64,000 bases of DNA. Origin: Burkholderiales bacterium 8X (GTDB taxonomy: Bacteria; Pseudomonadota; Gammaproteobacteria; Burkholderiales; Burkholderiaceae_C). Of the stretch, positions 17,179 through 25,372 are shown one piece after another; position 1 is the stretch's first letter, and every line of letters starts with the position of its first letter. Position numbers and translations under genes: made by a program. The notes below the pieces were generated by a model. That model did no database searches, was not told the DNA's origin, and worked only from the letters and a program-made list of their open reading frames with translations. Location: positions 3,764,256 to 3,828,255 of the forward strand of contig LR732703.1 of the NCBI GenBank assembly GCA_902506565.1, in the 5' to 3' direction.

Positions 17179-18228
17179 TCAACCGCGCGGCGCCGCCGTG
17201 CTGCCGCGGTGCACGACCTCGATCGGAAACGACTGCAGCGGCTCGTAGGGTTGCCCCTCCAGCCGCGCGATGATCTGCGCCGCCGCCGCATCGCCGATCT
17301 CGACCACCGGCGTCCGGATGCTGGTGAGCCCCGGCGTCTGCGTGGCGCCGAGGTCGGTGTTGTCGACGCCGGTGATGGACATGTCCTCCGGAATGCGCAC
17401 GCCGGCGCTTCGGCAGGCCAGCATCGCCCCGACCGCGAAGACGTCGTTGGTGGCGACCACGGCCGTCGGCGGTTCGGGCAGGGACAGCATGCGCCCCATC
17501 GCCTCCGCCGCCGTCTGCAGCGAAATCGGCGCGAACTGCACGCAGCCTTCCTCGATGGCGAGGCCGGCTTCGGCCAGTGCGGCGCGCACGCCGGCGCCGC
17601 GTGCGCGAGCCCGGTCGTTGCCGTCCACCGGGGCGCTCAGGAGGCCGATTCGGCGATGGCCAAGACGGATCAGGTGCCGCGTGATCTCCTGTGTCGCCGC
17701 CTGGTTGTCGAAGCCGATGCTCGGATGGCGCCCGTGCGGATCGACGCCCCAGGTCAGCACGTACGGCCTGCCGTAGTCCTCGAGCGAGGAGAAGAGGCCG
17801 GCATGGTGATCGAGCCCGACAAAGACGAAGGCATCGACCCCGTGCTGCATCAACTGGCCGGCCACCCGCATCTCGGCATCCAGGTCGTAGTGATGCTCGG
17901 CCAGCACCAGCGCGTAGCCCCGCGCATCCAGCCGTTGTTGCAGCGCGCTGGTGGTGCGCGCATAGAGCGCGTAGTCGAACGACGGAACGACGGCGCCGAT
18001 CATCTTGCTGCGCTGGCTGCGCAGCGATCGGGCGGCGCCATGCGGCAGGTAGCGCAGCTTCGCGACGGCTTGCAGCACCCGCTCGCGGGTGGCGGGGTCG
18101 ACCTGGTCGGGCATGTTGAGCGCCCGCGAAACGGTCGCGGTCGATACGCCGGCCAGCTGCGCCACGTCCTTGGCGCCCGAACGAGGCCGCGATTCGCGTA
18201 ACGGCTCGATCGGTTCAGCTGCTTTCAT
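17179..18228 (-). CDS. LacI family transcriptional regulator
   Basis: 349 residues. The N-terminal helix-turn-helix and hinge are clear: AKDVAQLAGVSTATVSRALN at ~19-38 and the hinge LPHGAARSLRSQRS. The rest is a sugar-binding-protein-like effector domain (KMIGAVVPSFDYALYARTTS onwards) with GHRRIGLLSAP and VVATNDVFAVGAM. It is divergent from the ABC-sulfatase-FGE operon; two closely similar 14-base palindromes in the 162-base gap are the expected operators. Ligand is probably the transported compound or its product. Confidence 0.94.
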   Translation of the reverse strand: MKAAEPIEPLRESRPRSGAKDVAQLAGVSTATVSRALNMPDQVDPATRERVLQAVAKLRYLPHGAARSLRSQRSKMIGAVVPSFDYALYARTTSALQQRLDARGYALVLAEHHYDLDAEMRVAGQLMQHGVDAFVFVGLDHHAGLFSSLEDYGRPYVLTWGVDPHGRHPSIGFDNQAATQEITRHLIRLGHRRIGLLSAPVDGNDRARARGAGVRAALAEAGLAIEEGCVQFAPISLQTAAEAMGRMLSLPEPPTAVVATNDVFAVGAMLACRSAGVRIPEDMSITGVDNTDLGATQTPGLTSIRTPVVEIGDAAAAQIIARLEGQPYEPLQSFPIEVVHRGSTAAPRG

Positions 18229-18256
18229 GAAGCGAAATTCTATCGGCCGAAAACGA

Positions 18257-18270
18257 TGTAATCGATTTCA
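18257..18270. promoter_or_regulatory. Putative LacI operator O1
   Basis: TGTAATCGATTTCA, a LacI-type palindrome with central CG (core AATCGATT). It is 29 bases upstream of the lacI-type gene start. It is the near-mirror of the second site at 18345-18358; the centres are 88 bases apart, suiting looping. Confidence 0.6.
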
Positions 18271-18344
18271 GAATAAGTTTATGGCTGGGGTAAACACCGA
18301 GTCGTCCAAGCAACATGGCCCGACCATCGATGATAAATTGCGTC

Positions 18345-18358
18345 TGCAATCGATTACA
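18345..18358. promoter_or_regulatory. Putative LacI operator O2
   Basis: TGCAATCGATTACA, sharing the AATCGATT core with the site at 18257-18270. It lies 32 bases upstream of the proposed TTG start of the binding-protein gene and overlaps an in-frame ATG (18358), which argues that this ATG is not the true start. Confidence 0.6.
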
Positions 18359-18390
18359 TGCCGCGGCGAGCGGCGTCAAAGGAGACCATC

Positions 18391-19806
18391 TTGCGCCACC
18401 GCCCCGACCCGTCGAACGTTTCCAAGCCCGGTCGCCGTACCGCCCTCAAGCAAGCCACCGCGCTCGGCACCCTGGCCATCGCCTCGCCCTGGCTCCTGTC
18501 CACGGCCCAGGCGCAGGAGGCCGACCTTGCGCCCTACCGCAGCGCCAAGATCAACTGGCGCCAGGCCGAAGGCGAAACCATCTCGGTCGCGGTGATCCCG
18601 GCCAGCTACTTCGACAACCTCGCAAGCCTCCTGCCGCAGTTCGAGGCGCTCACCGGCATCAAGGTGCGGATGGAGAAAGTGCCGCCCGGCCAGATCCGGC
18701 AGAAGGCAACTCTCGACCTGTCTTCCAAGACCGGCACCTACGCCACGCACGCGGCCGATCCGATGTACTACCCGCTCTACGTGGCGAACAAGTGGGTCGA
18801 TCCGCTCGACAAGTACCTGAACGACACCACCCTCACCGACCCGGCCTGGTTCCAGTACGAGGACATCCTCAAGGCCTGGCGCGATGCCGACTCGATCGAC
18901 GGCAAGCCCTACGGCATTCCGTACGACGGCGAGGTCACGGTGCAGGTCTACCGCAAGGACCTCTACGACGCCAAGGGCCTGAAGCCGGCGACCACGCTCG
19001 ACGAATTGGTATCGAACGCCAAGGCGCTGAACGATCCGAACAGCCGCATGTACGGCCTCGCCTTGCGCGGCTTCGCCGGCGCCGGGCAGAACATGTACAT
19101 CTACCCGTCGCTCTTGCACGGCTTCGGCGGCAAGTGGTTCGCCGGCAAGGACATCCGGGTCAACTCGCCTGAGGCGGTGCGCGCGCTCGACTGGTACGTC
19201 AACACCCTCACCCAGTACGCGCCGCCGGCCGTGCGCAACTGGAACTGGCCCGACATCGCGGATGCGTTCTCGCAAGGCACGCTCGGCTGCTACATCGACG
19301 CGCATTCCTCCGCCGCGGTGCTGATGAACCCCGAGAAATCGAAGGTCGTCGGCAAGGTCGGCTTCGCCCGCTGGCCGAAGGGCCCGAGCGACAAGTGCGT
19401 GAGCTCGATCTGGAACTGGGGCTTCCCGATCAATGCCGCGCTCCCCGACAAGGCCAAGAAGGCCACCTGGCTCTTCATCAGCTGGGCGACCGCCGCAGAA
19501 ACGCAGGCCCGCACCTCCTGGAAGTTCGCAGGTCCCGCCAAGCGTTCGGGCATCAACCGCACCTCGCTCTGGAAGTCGCCCGAGTTCGCGAACGCGATGA
19601 AGGACGCAGGCCACAACTTCGTGCAGGCCGCGCTCGAATCGCTGGAGCAGGACACCTCGGTCGAATGGCGCCCGCGCGTGCCGCAATGGCCTGCCATCGG
19701 CGAGACCATGGCGACCGGCATCCAGTCCGCGCTGGTCGGCCAGAAGAAGTCCAAGGAAGCCTTGGACGAAGCGCAGGCGCGCATCTCGCAACTCATGAAG
19801 GGTTGA
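18391..19806 (+). CDS. ABC transporter substrate-binding protein (Tat signal)
   Basis: Extracellular solute receptor of the family 1 (UgpB/MalE-like) type, about 471 residues. The N-terminus carries a twin-arginine signal, PGRRTALKQATALG, and a hydrophobic stretch ending AQA, so export of a folded protein is likely. The start is proposed as TTG at 18391 because it is preceded by AAAGGAG at ideal spacing; the ATG at 18358 lies inside the operator. Later features such as KVPPGQIRQKATLDL and PYGIPYDGEVTVQVYRKDLY fit carbohydrate receptors. First gene of the LacI-controlled operon. Confidence 0.9.
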   Translation: MRHRPDPSNVSKPGRRTALKQATALGTLAIASPWLLSTAQAQEADLAPYRSAKINWRQAEGETISVAVIPASYFDNLASLLPQFEALTGIKVRMEKVPPGQIRQKATLDLSSKTGTYATHAADPMYYPLYVANKWVDPLDKYLNDTTLTDPAWFQYEDILKAWRDADSIDGKPYGIPYDGEVTVQVYRKDLYDAKGLKPATTLDELVSNAKALNDPNSRMYGLALRGFAGAGQNMYIYPSLLHGFGGKWFAGKDIRVNSPEAVRALDWYVNTLTQYAPPAVRNWNWPDIADAFSQGTLGCYIDAHSSAAVLMNPEKSKVVGKVGFARWPKGPSDKCVSSIWNWGFPINAALPDKAKKATWLFISWATAAETQARTSWKFAGPAKRSGINRTSLWKSPEFANAMKDAGHNFVQAALESLEQDTSVEWRPRVPQWPAIGETMATGIQSALVGQKKSKEALDEAQARISQLMKG

Positions 19807-19809
19807 GCC

Positions 19810-20745
19810 GTGCAAGTCGCCTCGGCCGGCGCTGACGGCGCCGTCGCCGGCAGTGCCGTGCGTTCTTCCGACACGCTATCGGCGCAGGAGCGGCGCTTCG
19901 CGTTCGCGTTGCTGGCGCCGGCGCTGGCCCTGCTGCTGCTGGTCACCACCGTGCCGCTGGTGTACCTCGCGTGGAACAGCCTGCAGCGCATCGACCTCGG
20001 CATGCCGTGGATGTCGGGCTTCGCCGGCGTCGACAACTACGCCAAGATGGGCAGCGATCCGCGCTTCTGGAATTCGCTCTGGCTGACGCTGGTCTACACG
20101 ATGAGCACGGTGGTGCTGCAGGTGGTCATCGGCCTCGGCCTGGCGCTGCTGGTGCTGCAGATCCCGAAGGGCCAGGGCGTGCTGCGGGTCGGCGCCATCC
20201 TGCCGATCGTGCTGGCGCCGGTGGTGGTGGGCCTGTTCTGGCGCACGCTGGTGCTCGCGCCGGATGTCGGCCTGGTCGACGTGGCGACCCGCGCGCTCGG
20301 GCTCGGCAGCCACAACTGGCTGAGCGATCCGCAACTCGCGCTGATCTCGGTGATCGCCATCCACACCTGGCAGTGGACGCCCTTCGCGTTCCTGGTGCTG
20401 CTGGCCACGCTCTCGACCTTGCCGGGCGACATCTACGAAGCGGCGCGGCTCGACCGGGCGGGCGCCTGGCAGCGCTTTCGTTACATCACGCTGCCGTTGA
20501 TCCGGCCGGCGATCGTCATGGTGGTGATCCTCCGGATGATGACCGCGCTGTCCGCCTTCGCCGCGATCTTCGCGGCCACCGGCGGCGGCCCGGGCTCGTC
20601 GACCGAGATCCTCAACCTGTACGCCTACCGGACCTCCTTCACCGAACTCAACATCGGCTACGGCTCCTCGCTCGCGATGGTGTTGCTGGGCATCACGATG
20701 GCGATCGCGTACCTGATGTTCCGGCTTCGAAAGGCCCGCGAATGA
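19810..20745 (+). CDS. Sugar ABC transporter permease (MalF/UgpA-like)
   Basis: 311-residue inner-membrane permease with about six transmembrane segments (first ~FAFALLAPALALLLLV). The cytoplasmic EAA loop that docks on the ATPase is visible as EAARLDRAGAWQRFRYITLP at ~214-233. GTG start three bases after the binding-protein stop. It overlaps the next permease start by four bases (ATGA). It forms the channel with that permease. Confidence 0.95.
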   Translation: MQVASAGADGAVAGSAVRSSDTLSAQERRFAFALLAPALALLLLVTTVPLVYLAWNSLQRIDLGMPWMSGFAGVDNYAKMGSDPRFWNSLWLTLVYTMSTVVLQVVIGLGLALLVLQIPKGQGVLRVGAILPIVLAPVVVGLFWRTLVLAPDVGLVDVATRALGLGSHNWLSDPQLALISVIAIHTWQWTPFAFLVLLATLSTLPGDIYEAARLDRAGAWQRFRYITLPLIRPAIVMVVILRMMTALSAFAAIFAATGGGPGSSTEILNLYAYRTSFTELNIGYGSSLAMVLLGITMAIAYLMFRLRKARE

Positions 20746-21587
20746 ACCCGCAGAACTCGGCCCTCCGCCGCGGCGCCCTCTGGCTGGTCGCGCTCGCGCT
20801 GCTCACCGTCTGGGCCTTTCCGGTGCTGTGGGGCTTGCTGACCTCCTTCAAGTCGGAGCGCGACGTGCTCGCCTACCCGCCCAAGGTGTTCTTCACGCCG
20901 ACGCTCGACAACTACCGCGAGGTGATCTTCGGCGGCGCGTCGATCCTGCCGAACCTGTGGTCGAGCATGGTGGTGTCGGGCTGGACCACCGTGCTCACCA
21001 TGTTGTTCGCGGTGCCGGCCGCCTATGCGCTGGCACGGCTGCGCTATCCGGGCAAGAAGGCATCGGGCTTCTATGTGCTGGCCACGCAGATGCTGCCGCC
21101 GGTCGGCCTGATCATCCCGTTCTACCTGGTGCTGCAAAAGGTGGGCGGACTCGACAGCTACAGCGGGCTCACGGCCATCTACCTGACCTTCTCGCTGCCC
21201 TTTGCCGTGTGGCTCATGGTGTCTTACTTCGAGGACATCCCGTTCGAGATGGAAGAAGCCGCCTTGCTCGACCGCGCCGGGCGCCTTCGCACGCTCTGGT
21301 ACGTGATCCTGCCGCAGGTGCGCGGCGGCATCGCGGTGACCACCATCTTCGTGTTCCTCAATGCCTGGAACGAATTCCTGTTCGCCGTGGTGCTGGGCGG
21401 CAACAAGGTGCGGCCGGTGACGGTCGCCATGTACAACTTCATTTCACTCGAGCAGACCCAGTGGGCCAAGCTGGCCGCGGGCGCCATGCTGGCGATGGCG
21501 CCGGTGATTTTGATCGGCCTGTTCGCGCAACGCCACATCGTCAAGGGGCTCACCGTGGGCGCCGTCAAGGGAGGAGGACGCCGATGA
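20742..21587 (+). CDS. Sugar ABC transporter permease (MalG/UgpE-like)
   Basis: 281-residue second permease with six transmembrane segments. The EAA loop is EEAALLDRAGRLRTLWYVIL at ~171-190. The stretch NAWNEFLFAVVLGG is a hallmark of MalG-like proteins. The start overlaps the preceding permease stop, and its stop overlaps the ATPase gene start by four bases, so the whole operon is translationally coupled. Confidence 0.95.
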   Translation: MNPQNSALRRGALWLVALALLTVWAFPVLWGLLTSFKSERDVLAYPPKVFFTPTLDNYREVIFGGASILPNLWSSMVVSGWTTVLTMLFAVPAAYALARLRYPGKKASGFYVLATQMLPPVGLIIPFYLVLQKVGGLDSYSGLTAIYLTFSLPFAVWLMVSYFEDIPFEMEEAALLDRAGRLRTLWYVILPQVRGGIAVTTIFVFLNAWNEFLFAVVLGGNKVRPVTVAMYNFISLEQTQWAKLAAGAMLAMAPVILIGLFAQRHIVKGLTVGAVKGGGRR

Positions 21588-22648
21588 GCAACACTCGTTA
21601 TGGAAGCGTGCGGATGAAGGGCGTCGTCAAGAAGCACGGCAACTTCACCGCGCTGCACGGCATGGACCTCGCCATCGAGCCGGGGGAATTCTTCGTGCTG
21701 CTCGGCCCCTCGGGTTCGGGCAAGACCACCACCTTGCGCATCCTGGCCGGGCTCGAGGAAGTCAACGGCGGCAGCGTCTGGCTGGACGATGCCGACGTCA
21801 CGCACAGCCAACCCGGCGAGCGCGACGTCGCGATGGTGTTCCAGAGCTACGCGCTCTATCCGCACATGACGGTGGCAGAGAACATCGCCTTCCCGCTCAA
21901 GATGACCGGCACGCCGCAGGCCGAGATCCAGAAGGCCGTGGCGGACGCCGCGGCCAAGGTCAACATCGCCCACCTGCTCGCGCGTCGGCCGGGGCAGCTT
22001 TCCGGCGGACAGCAGCAGCGGGTCGCGCTGGCGAGGGCGATCGTGCGCAAGCCGCGCCTCTTCCTTCTGGACGAGCCGCTCTCGAACCTCGACGCCAAGC
22101 TGCGCATCGAGACCCGGGCCGAGCTCAAGCGCCTGCAGCGCTCGCTCGGCGTGACCGCGGTCTACGTCACCCACGACCAGGAAGAGGCGATGACCATCGC
22201 GGACCGGGTCGCGGTCTTCATGGAAGGCCGGCTGGTGCAGATCGGCACGCCCAAGGACATCTTCCTGCGACCCGCCACGGTGGCGGTGGCCGGTTTCATC
22301 GGCACGCCGCCGATGAACCTGCTGCCGGCCCGCATCGAGGGCAACCGCCTGCTGGTGGGCGGCGCCGAGTTCGCGACCGAGGCAAGCCTGGCCGCAACAA
22401 GCCGCGATGTCACGCTGGGCGTTCGCCCGGGCGACCTGCGCCTCGCCGACCGGGGCATCCCGGCGCAGGTGCGCTTCGTCGAGGATCTCGGAGACAGCCT
22501 CATCGTGCACCTCGCGGTCGGCGAGCACACGGTCAAGCTCAAGACCGAGCCCGACGGCCCGCCCCTTGCCGAAGACCAACCCGTTCATCTCGCCTTCGCA
22601 TCCAAGGCGGCCCATCTATTCGACCGCGCTACCGGAGAAAGACTATGA
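21584..22648 (+). CDS. ABC transporter ATP-binding protein (UgpC/MalK-like)
   Basis: 354-residue ATPase. Walker A GPSGSGKTT (~41-49), Q-loop VFQSYALYPH, signature LSGGQQQRVALARA (~137-150), Walker B RLFLLDEPLSNLDA and H-loop VTHDQEEA are all intact. The C-terminal ~110 residues form a TOBE domain, as in MalK/UgpC. A strong GGAGGA site precedes the start. Its stop overlaps the sulfatase start by four bases, tying import and desulfation together. Confidence 0.96.
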   Translation: MSNTRYGSVRMKGVVKKHGNFTALHGMDLAIEPGEFFVLLGPSGSGKTTTLRILAGLEEVNGGSVWLDDADVTHSQPGERDVAMVFQSYALYPHMTVAENIAFPLKMTGTPQAEIQKAVADAAAKVNIAHLLARRPGQLSGGQQQRVALARAIVRKPRLFLLDEPLSNLDAKLRIETRAELKRLQRSLGVTAVYVTHDQEEAMTIADRVAVFMEGRLVQIGTPKDIFLRPATVAVAGFIGTPPMNLLPARIEGNRLLVGGAEFATEASLAATSRDVTLGVRPGDLRLADRGIPAQVRFVEDLGDSLIVHLAVGEHTVKLKTEPDGPPLAEDQPVHLAFASKAAHLFDRATGERL

Positions 22649-24297
22649 CCACGCCACCCCGCAAGCCCAACGTCGTGCTGATCCTGAACGACGACATGGG
22701 TTTTTCCGACATCGGCTGCTACGGCGGCGAAGTGCAGACGCCCAACCTCGACCGACTGGCCGCCGGCGGCCTGCGCTTCTCGCAGTTCTACAACACGGCG
22801 CGCTGCAGCCCCTCGCGCGCTTCGCTCCTGACCGGGCTTCATCCGCACCAGACCGGCATCGGCATCCTGACCTACGACTTCGGTCCCGAGGGCTACACGG
22901 GCAATCTCAACCATCGCTGCGTGACCATCCCGGAAGCCCTCAAGGCCAGCAAGTACCGCGCGTACATGAGCGGCAAGTGGCACGTGGCGGGCAACCTCAC
23001 CGAGCCGACCGATGCCTGGCCGATGCAGCGCGGCTTCGATCATTTCTTCGGCACGATCATCGGCGCCGGCAGCTTCTACGACCCCAATACGCTGACCCGC
23101 GGCAATGCCAACGTCGAGCACGAAGCCTCGGCAGATCCGAGCTGGTTCTACACCGACGCCATCAGCGACGACGCCGCCGCCACCATCCGCACCCATGCGC
23201 GCGAGCACGCGGACCAGCCCTTCTTCCAGTACGTGGCGTATACCGCGCCGCACTGGCCGCTGCATGCGCACGACGAAGACATCGCCAAGTACAAGGGCCG
23301 CTTCGACGCCGGCTGGGACGAGCTGCGCGCGGCGCGCCTCAAGAAGCTCGTCAACGACGGCATCCTGCGCGACATCTGGAAGCTCACCGATCGCGATCCG
23401 AGCCAGCCGGCCTGGACCGACGCGGAGCACAAGGCCTGGCTGCTGCGCTGCATGGAGGTCTATGCGGCGCAGATCGACCGCATGGACCAGGGCATCGGCC
23501 GCATCCTGAAGGCGCTGGAGGAAACCGGCCAGCTCGACAACACGCTGGTGATCTTTCTGGCGGACAACGGCGCCTGCGCGGAAGACATCCCGGAGACCGT
23601 CACGGTCGACGAGCTGGTGCACAAGCTGCGCATCGCCAAGGCCGAGACCCGGAGCGGCGAGCCGGTGCATTTCGGCAACGACCCGAACCGCATGCCCGGC
23701 CCCGAGAACACCTACCAGAGCTACGGCACGGCCTGGGCCAACCTGTCGAACGCGCCCTTCCGCCTCTACAAGCACTGGACGCATGAAGGCGGGATCGCGA
23801 CGCCGCTGATCATGCATTGGCCGACCGGCATCGCGCAGCGCGGCGAGGTGCGGCACACGCCCGGCTACCTGCCGGACATCATGGCCACCATCCTGGACGT
23901 CACAGCCACGCCCTACCCTTCGCAGCACGACGGCCACCCGATCGAGGCGCTCGAAGGCCACACGCTGCGCACCGCGTTCGATCGGGATGCGGCAGAGCGT
24001 CCGCCCATGTTCTGGGAGCACGAGGGCAACGCAGCCGTCCGCATGGGCCGCTGGAAGCTGGTGCGCAAGTACCCGCTGGCCTGGGAGCTCTACGACATGG
24101 ACGAAGACCGCACCGAGCTGCACGACCTGGCCGCCCAGCATCCGGACCGGGTCGCGGACATGGCGAGGCGATACGACGAATGGGCGGCACGCTGCGGGGT
24201 GATCCCGCGCGAGAAGATCCTCGAACTCATGAAGCAGCAGAAGACGCCGCCAGCCTTCTGGGAAGAAGAGATCGTCGAGGAAGCGCGCAAAGGCTGA
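22645..24297 (+). CDS. Arylsulfatase-type sulfatase, cytoplasmic
   Basis: 550-residue type I sulfatase that hydrolyses sulfate esters. The metal-binding start VVLILNDDMGFSD (Asp16, Asp17) and the signature CSPSRASLLTG with Cys54, the residue converted to formylglycine, are intact. A second metal site is seen in FLADNGACAED (~305-315). The family usually acts at the periplasm or outside, but there is no signal peptide (MTTPPRKPNVV), so it is predicted cytoplasmic, consistent with prior import of a sulfated compound by the ABC transporter encoded upstream. The Cys-type signature requires an activating enzyme, which is encoded next. The substrate cannot be deduced; sulfated sugar or aryl sulfate are both possible. 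Confidence 0.95.
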   Translation: MTTPPRKPNVVLILNDDMGFSDIGCYGGEVQTPNLDRLAAGGLRFSQFYNTARCSPSRASLLTGLHPHQTGIGILTYDFGPEGYTGNLNHRCVTIPEALKASKYRAYMSGKWHVAGNLTEPTDAWPMQRGFDHFFGTIIGAGSFYDPNTLTRGNANVEHEASADPSWFYTDAISDDAAATIRTHAREHADQPFFQYVAYTAPHWPLHAHDEDIAKYKGRFDAGWDELRAARLKKLVNDGILRDIWKLTDRDPSQPAWTDAEHKAWLLRCMEVYAAQIDRMDQGIGRILKALEETGQLDNTLVIFLADNGACAEDIPETVTVDELVHKLRIAKAETRSGEPVHFGNDPNRMPGPENTYQSYGTAWANLSNAPFRLYKHWTHEGGIATPLIMHWPTGIAQRGEVRHTPGYLPDIMATILDVTATPYPSQHDGHPIEALEGHTLRTAFDRDAAERPPMFWEHEGNAAVRMGRWKLVRKYPLAWELYDMDEDRTELHDLAAQHPDRVADMARRYDEWAARCGVIPREKILELMKQQKTPPAFWEEEIVEEARKG

Positions 24298-24326
24298 GCG
24301 AGCCGCAGACCCTGCCGGAAGCATCC

Positions 24327-25322
24327 GTGTCCAAGAGCTGCTGCACGCCGCAACGGTCGGCCATCGATGGCCATTCGGAAGATCCTGGCGAGCAGGCCGG
24401 TGCGGGTGCTTCGGGCGACGCTGCCGCCCGCGCCACGTTTGCGCCGAGCGCTGCGCCGCCACGCCTGCCGAGCGAACCCCTCATCGACCTCGCGGCCGCG
24501 CGCTTCATCATGGGCAGCGATGCGCCGGACGGCTTCGCCGCCGATGGCGAAGGACCGCCTCGCCGCGTGCAGCTCGGCGCCTTCCGGATCGCCGCAGCCC
24601 CGGTCAGCAACCGCGCCTTCGCCGAGTTCGTGCGTTCGACCCGGTACGTGACCGACGCCGAACGACTCGGCAGCTCCTTCGTCTTTCATCTGCAGCTTGC
24701 CGAGGCGGCGCGCAACGCCAGCCCCGCGCCGCCGGGCCTGCCCTGGTGGCGTGTCGTCGAAGGCGCCTGCTGGCAACGCCCCGAGGGGCCGGGATCGCAG
24801 ATCCACGGGCGGCCGGATCATCCGGTGGTCCATGTCTCCTGGAACGATGCGACTGCGTATTGCGACTGGGCAGGCGGGCGATTGCCGAGCGAGGCCGAAT
24901 GGGAATACGCGGCGCGGGGTGGTCTCGAAGGCCGGCGATACGCCTGGGGCGACGAGGCGCCGCTGGCCGGCCCGCCGCGATGCAACATCTGGCGCGGCCG
25001 CTTTCCCGACGAGCCGGCGCCCGGCTGGCAACCCGGCCCCGTCCCCGCCGGTGCCTTCGCAGCCAACGGCTTCGGCCTGCACGACGTGTGCGGCAACGTC
25101 TGGGAATGGTGTGCCGACGTGTTCAGCCCGGGCTATCACCGCGAGACTTCGAACGTCGATCCGCTCGACCGCGGCACCGGGCCGCACCGGACGATGCGGG
25201 GCGGCTCGTTCCTGTGCCACGAGAGCTATTGCAACCGCTACCGGGTGGCCGCGCGCAGCTCGAACACCTTGCAGAGCGCGGCCAGCAACATCGGCTTCCG
25301 GCTGGCTGCGAACGCCGCCTAA
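24327..25322 (+). CDS. Formylglycine-generating enzyme (sulfatase-modifying)
   Basis: 331-residue copper-dependent oxidase that converts the sulfatase active-site Cys to formylglycine. Seen: FIMGSDAPDGF near residue 60, HPVVHVSWNDATAYCDWAGG (~168-187), LPSEAEWEYAARGG, GNVWEWCAD, and the C-terminal CHESYCNRYR, where Cys297 and Cys302 match the Cu-binding pair of FGE. The protein begins with a GTG and has an N-terminal Cys-Cys-x-Pro motif (SKSCCTPQR) common in bacterial homologues. It lies 29 bases after the sulfatase and ends the operon, so the sulfatase comes with its own activase. Confidence 0.95.
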   Translation: MSKSCCTPQRSAIDGHSEDPGEQAGAGASGDAAARATFAPSAAPPRLPSEPLIDLAAARFIMGSDAPDGFAADGEGPPRRVQLGAFRIAAAPVSNRAFAEFVRSTRYVTDAERLGSSFVFHLQLAEAARNASPAPPGLPWWRVVEGACWQRPEGPGSQIHGRPDHPVVHVSWNDATAYCDWAGGRLPSEAEWEYAARGGLEGRRYAWGDEAPLAGPPRCNIWRGRFPDEPAPGWQPGPVPAGAFAANGFGLHDVCGNVWEWCADVFSPGYHRETSNVDPLDRGTGPHRTMRGGSFLCHESYCNRYRVAARSSNTLQSAASNIGFRLAANAA

Positions 25323-25372
25323 ACGAAGCGCTCGGCCCTGGCCTCCGCGAGCCAGGCGCCGGAGAACTTCGT
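25323..25372. terminator. Possible bidirectional terminator hairpin
   Basis: The whole gap between two convergent genes is an interrupted inverted repeat: outer arms ACGAAG/CTTCGT (25323-25328, 25367-25372) and inner arms CCTGGC/GCCAGG (25337-25342, 25351-25356), with an 8-base loop. There is no T run, so intrinsic termination is not certain. Confidence 0.4.

Noticed and set aside
18358..18390. ATG 18358 as start of the binding protein
   Set aside because: It lies inside the LacI operator and has no ribosome site; TTG 18391 has AAAGGAG at correct spacing.
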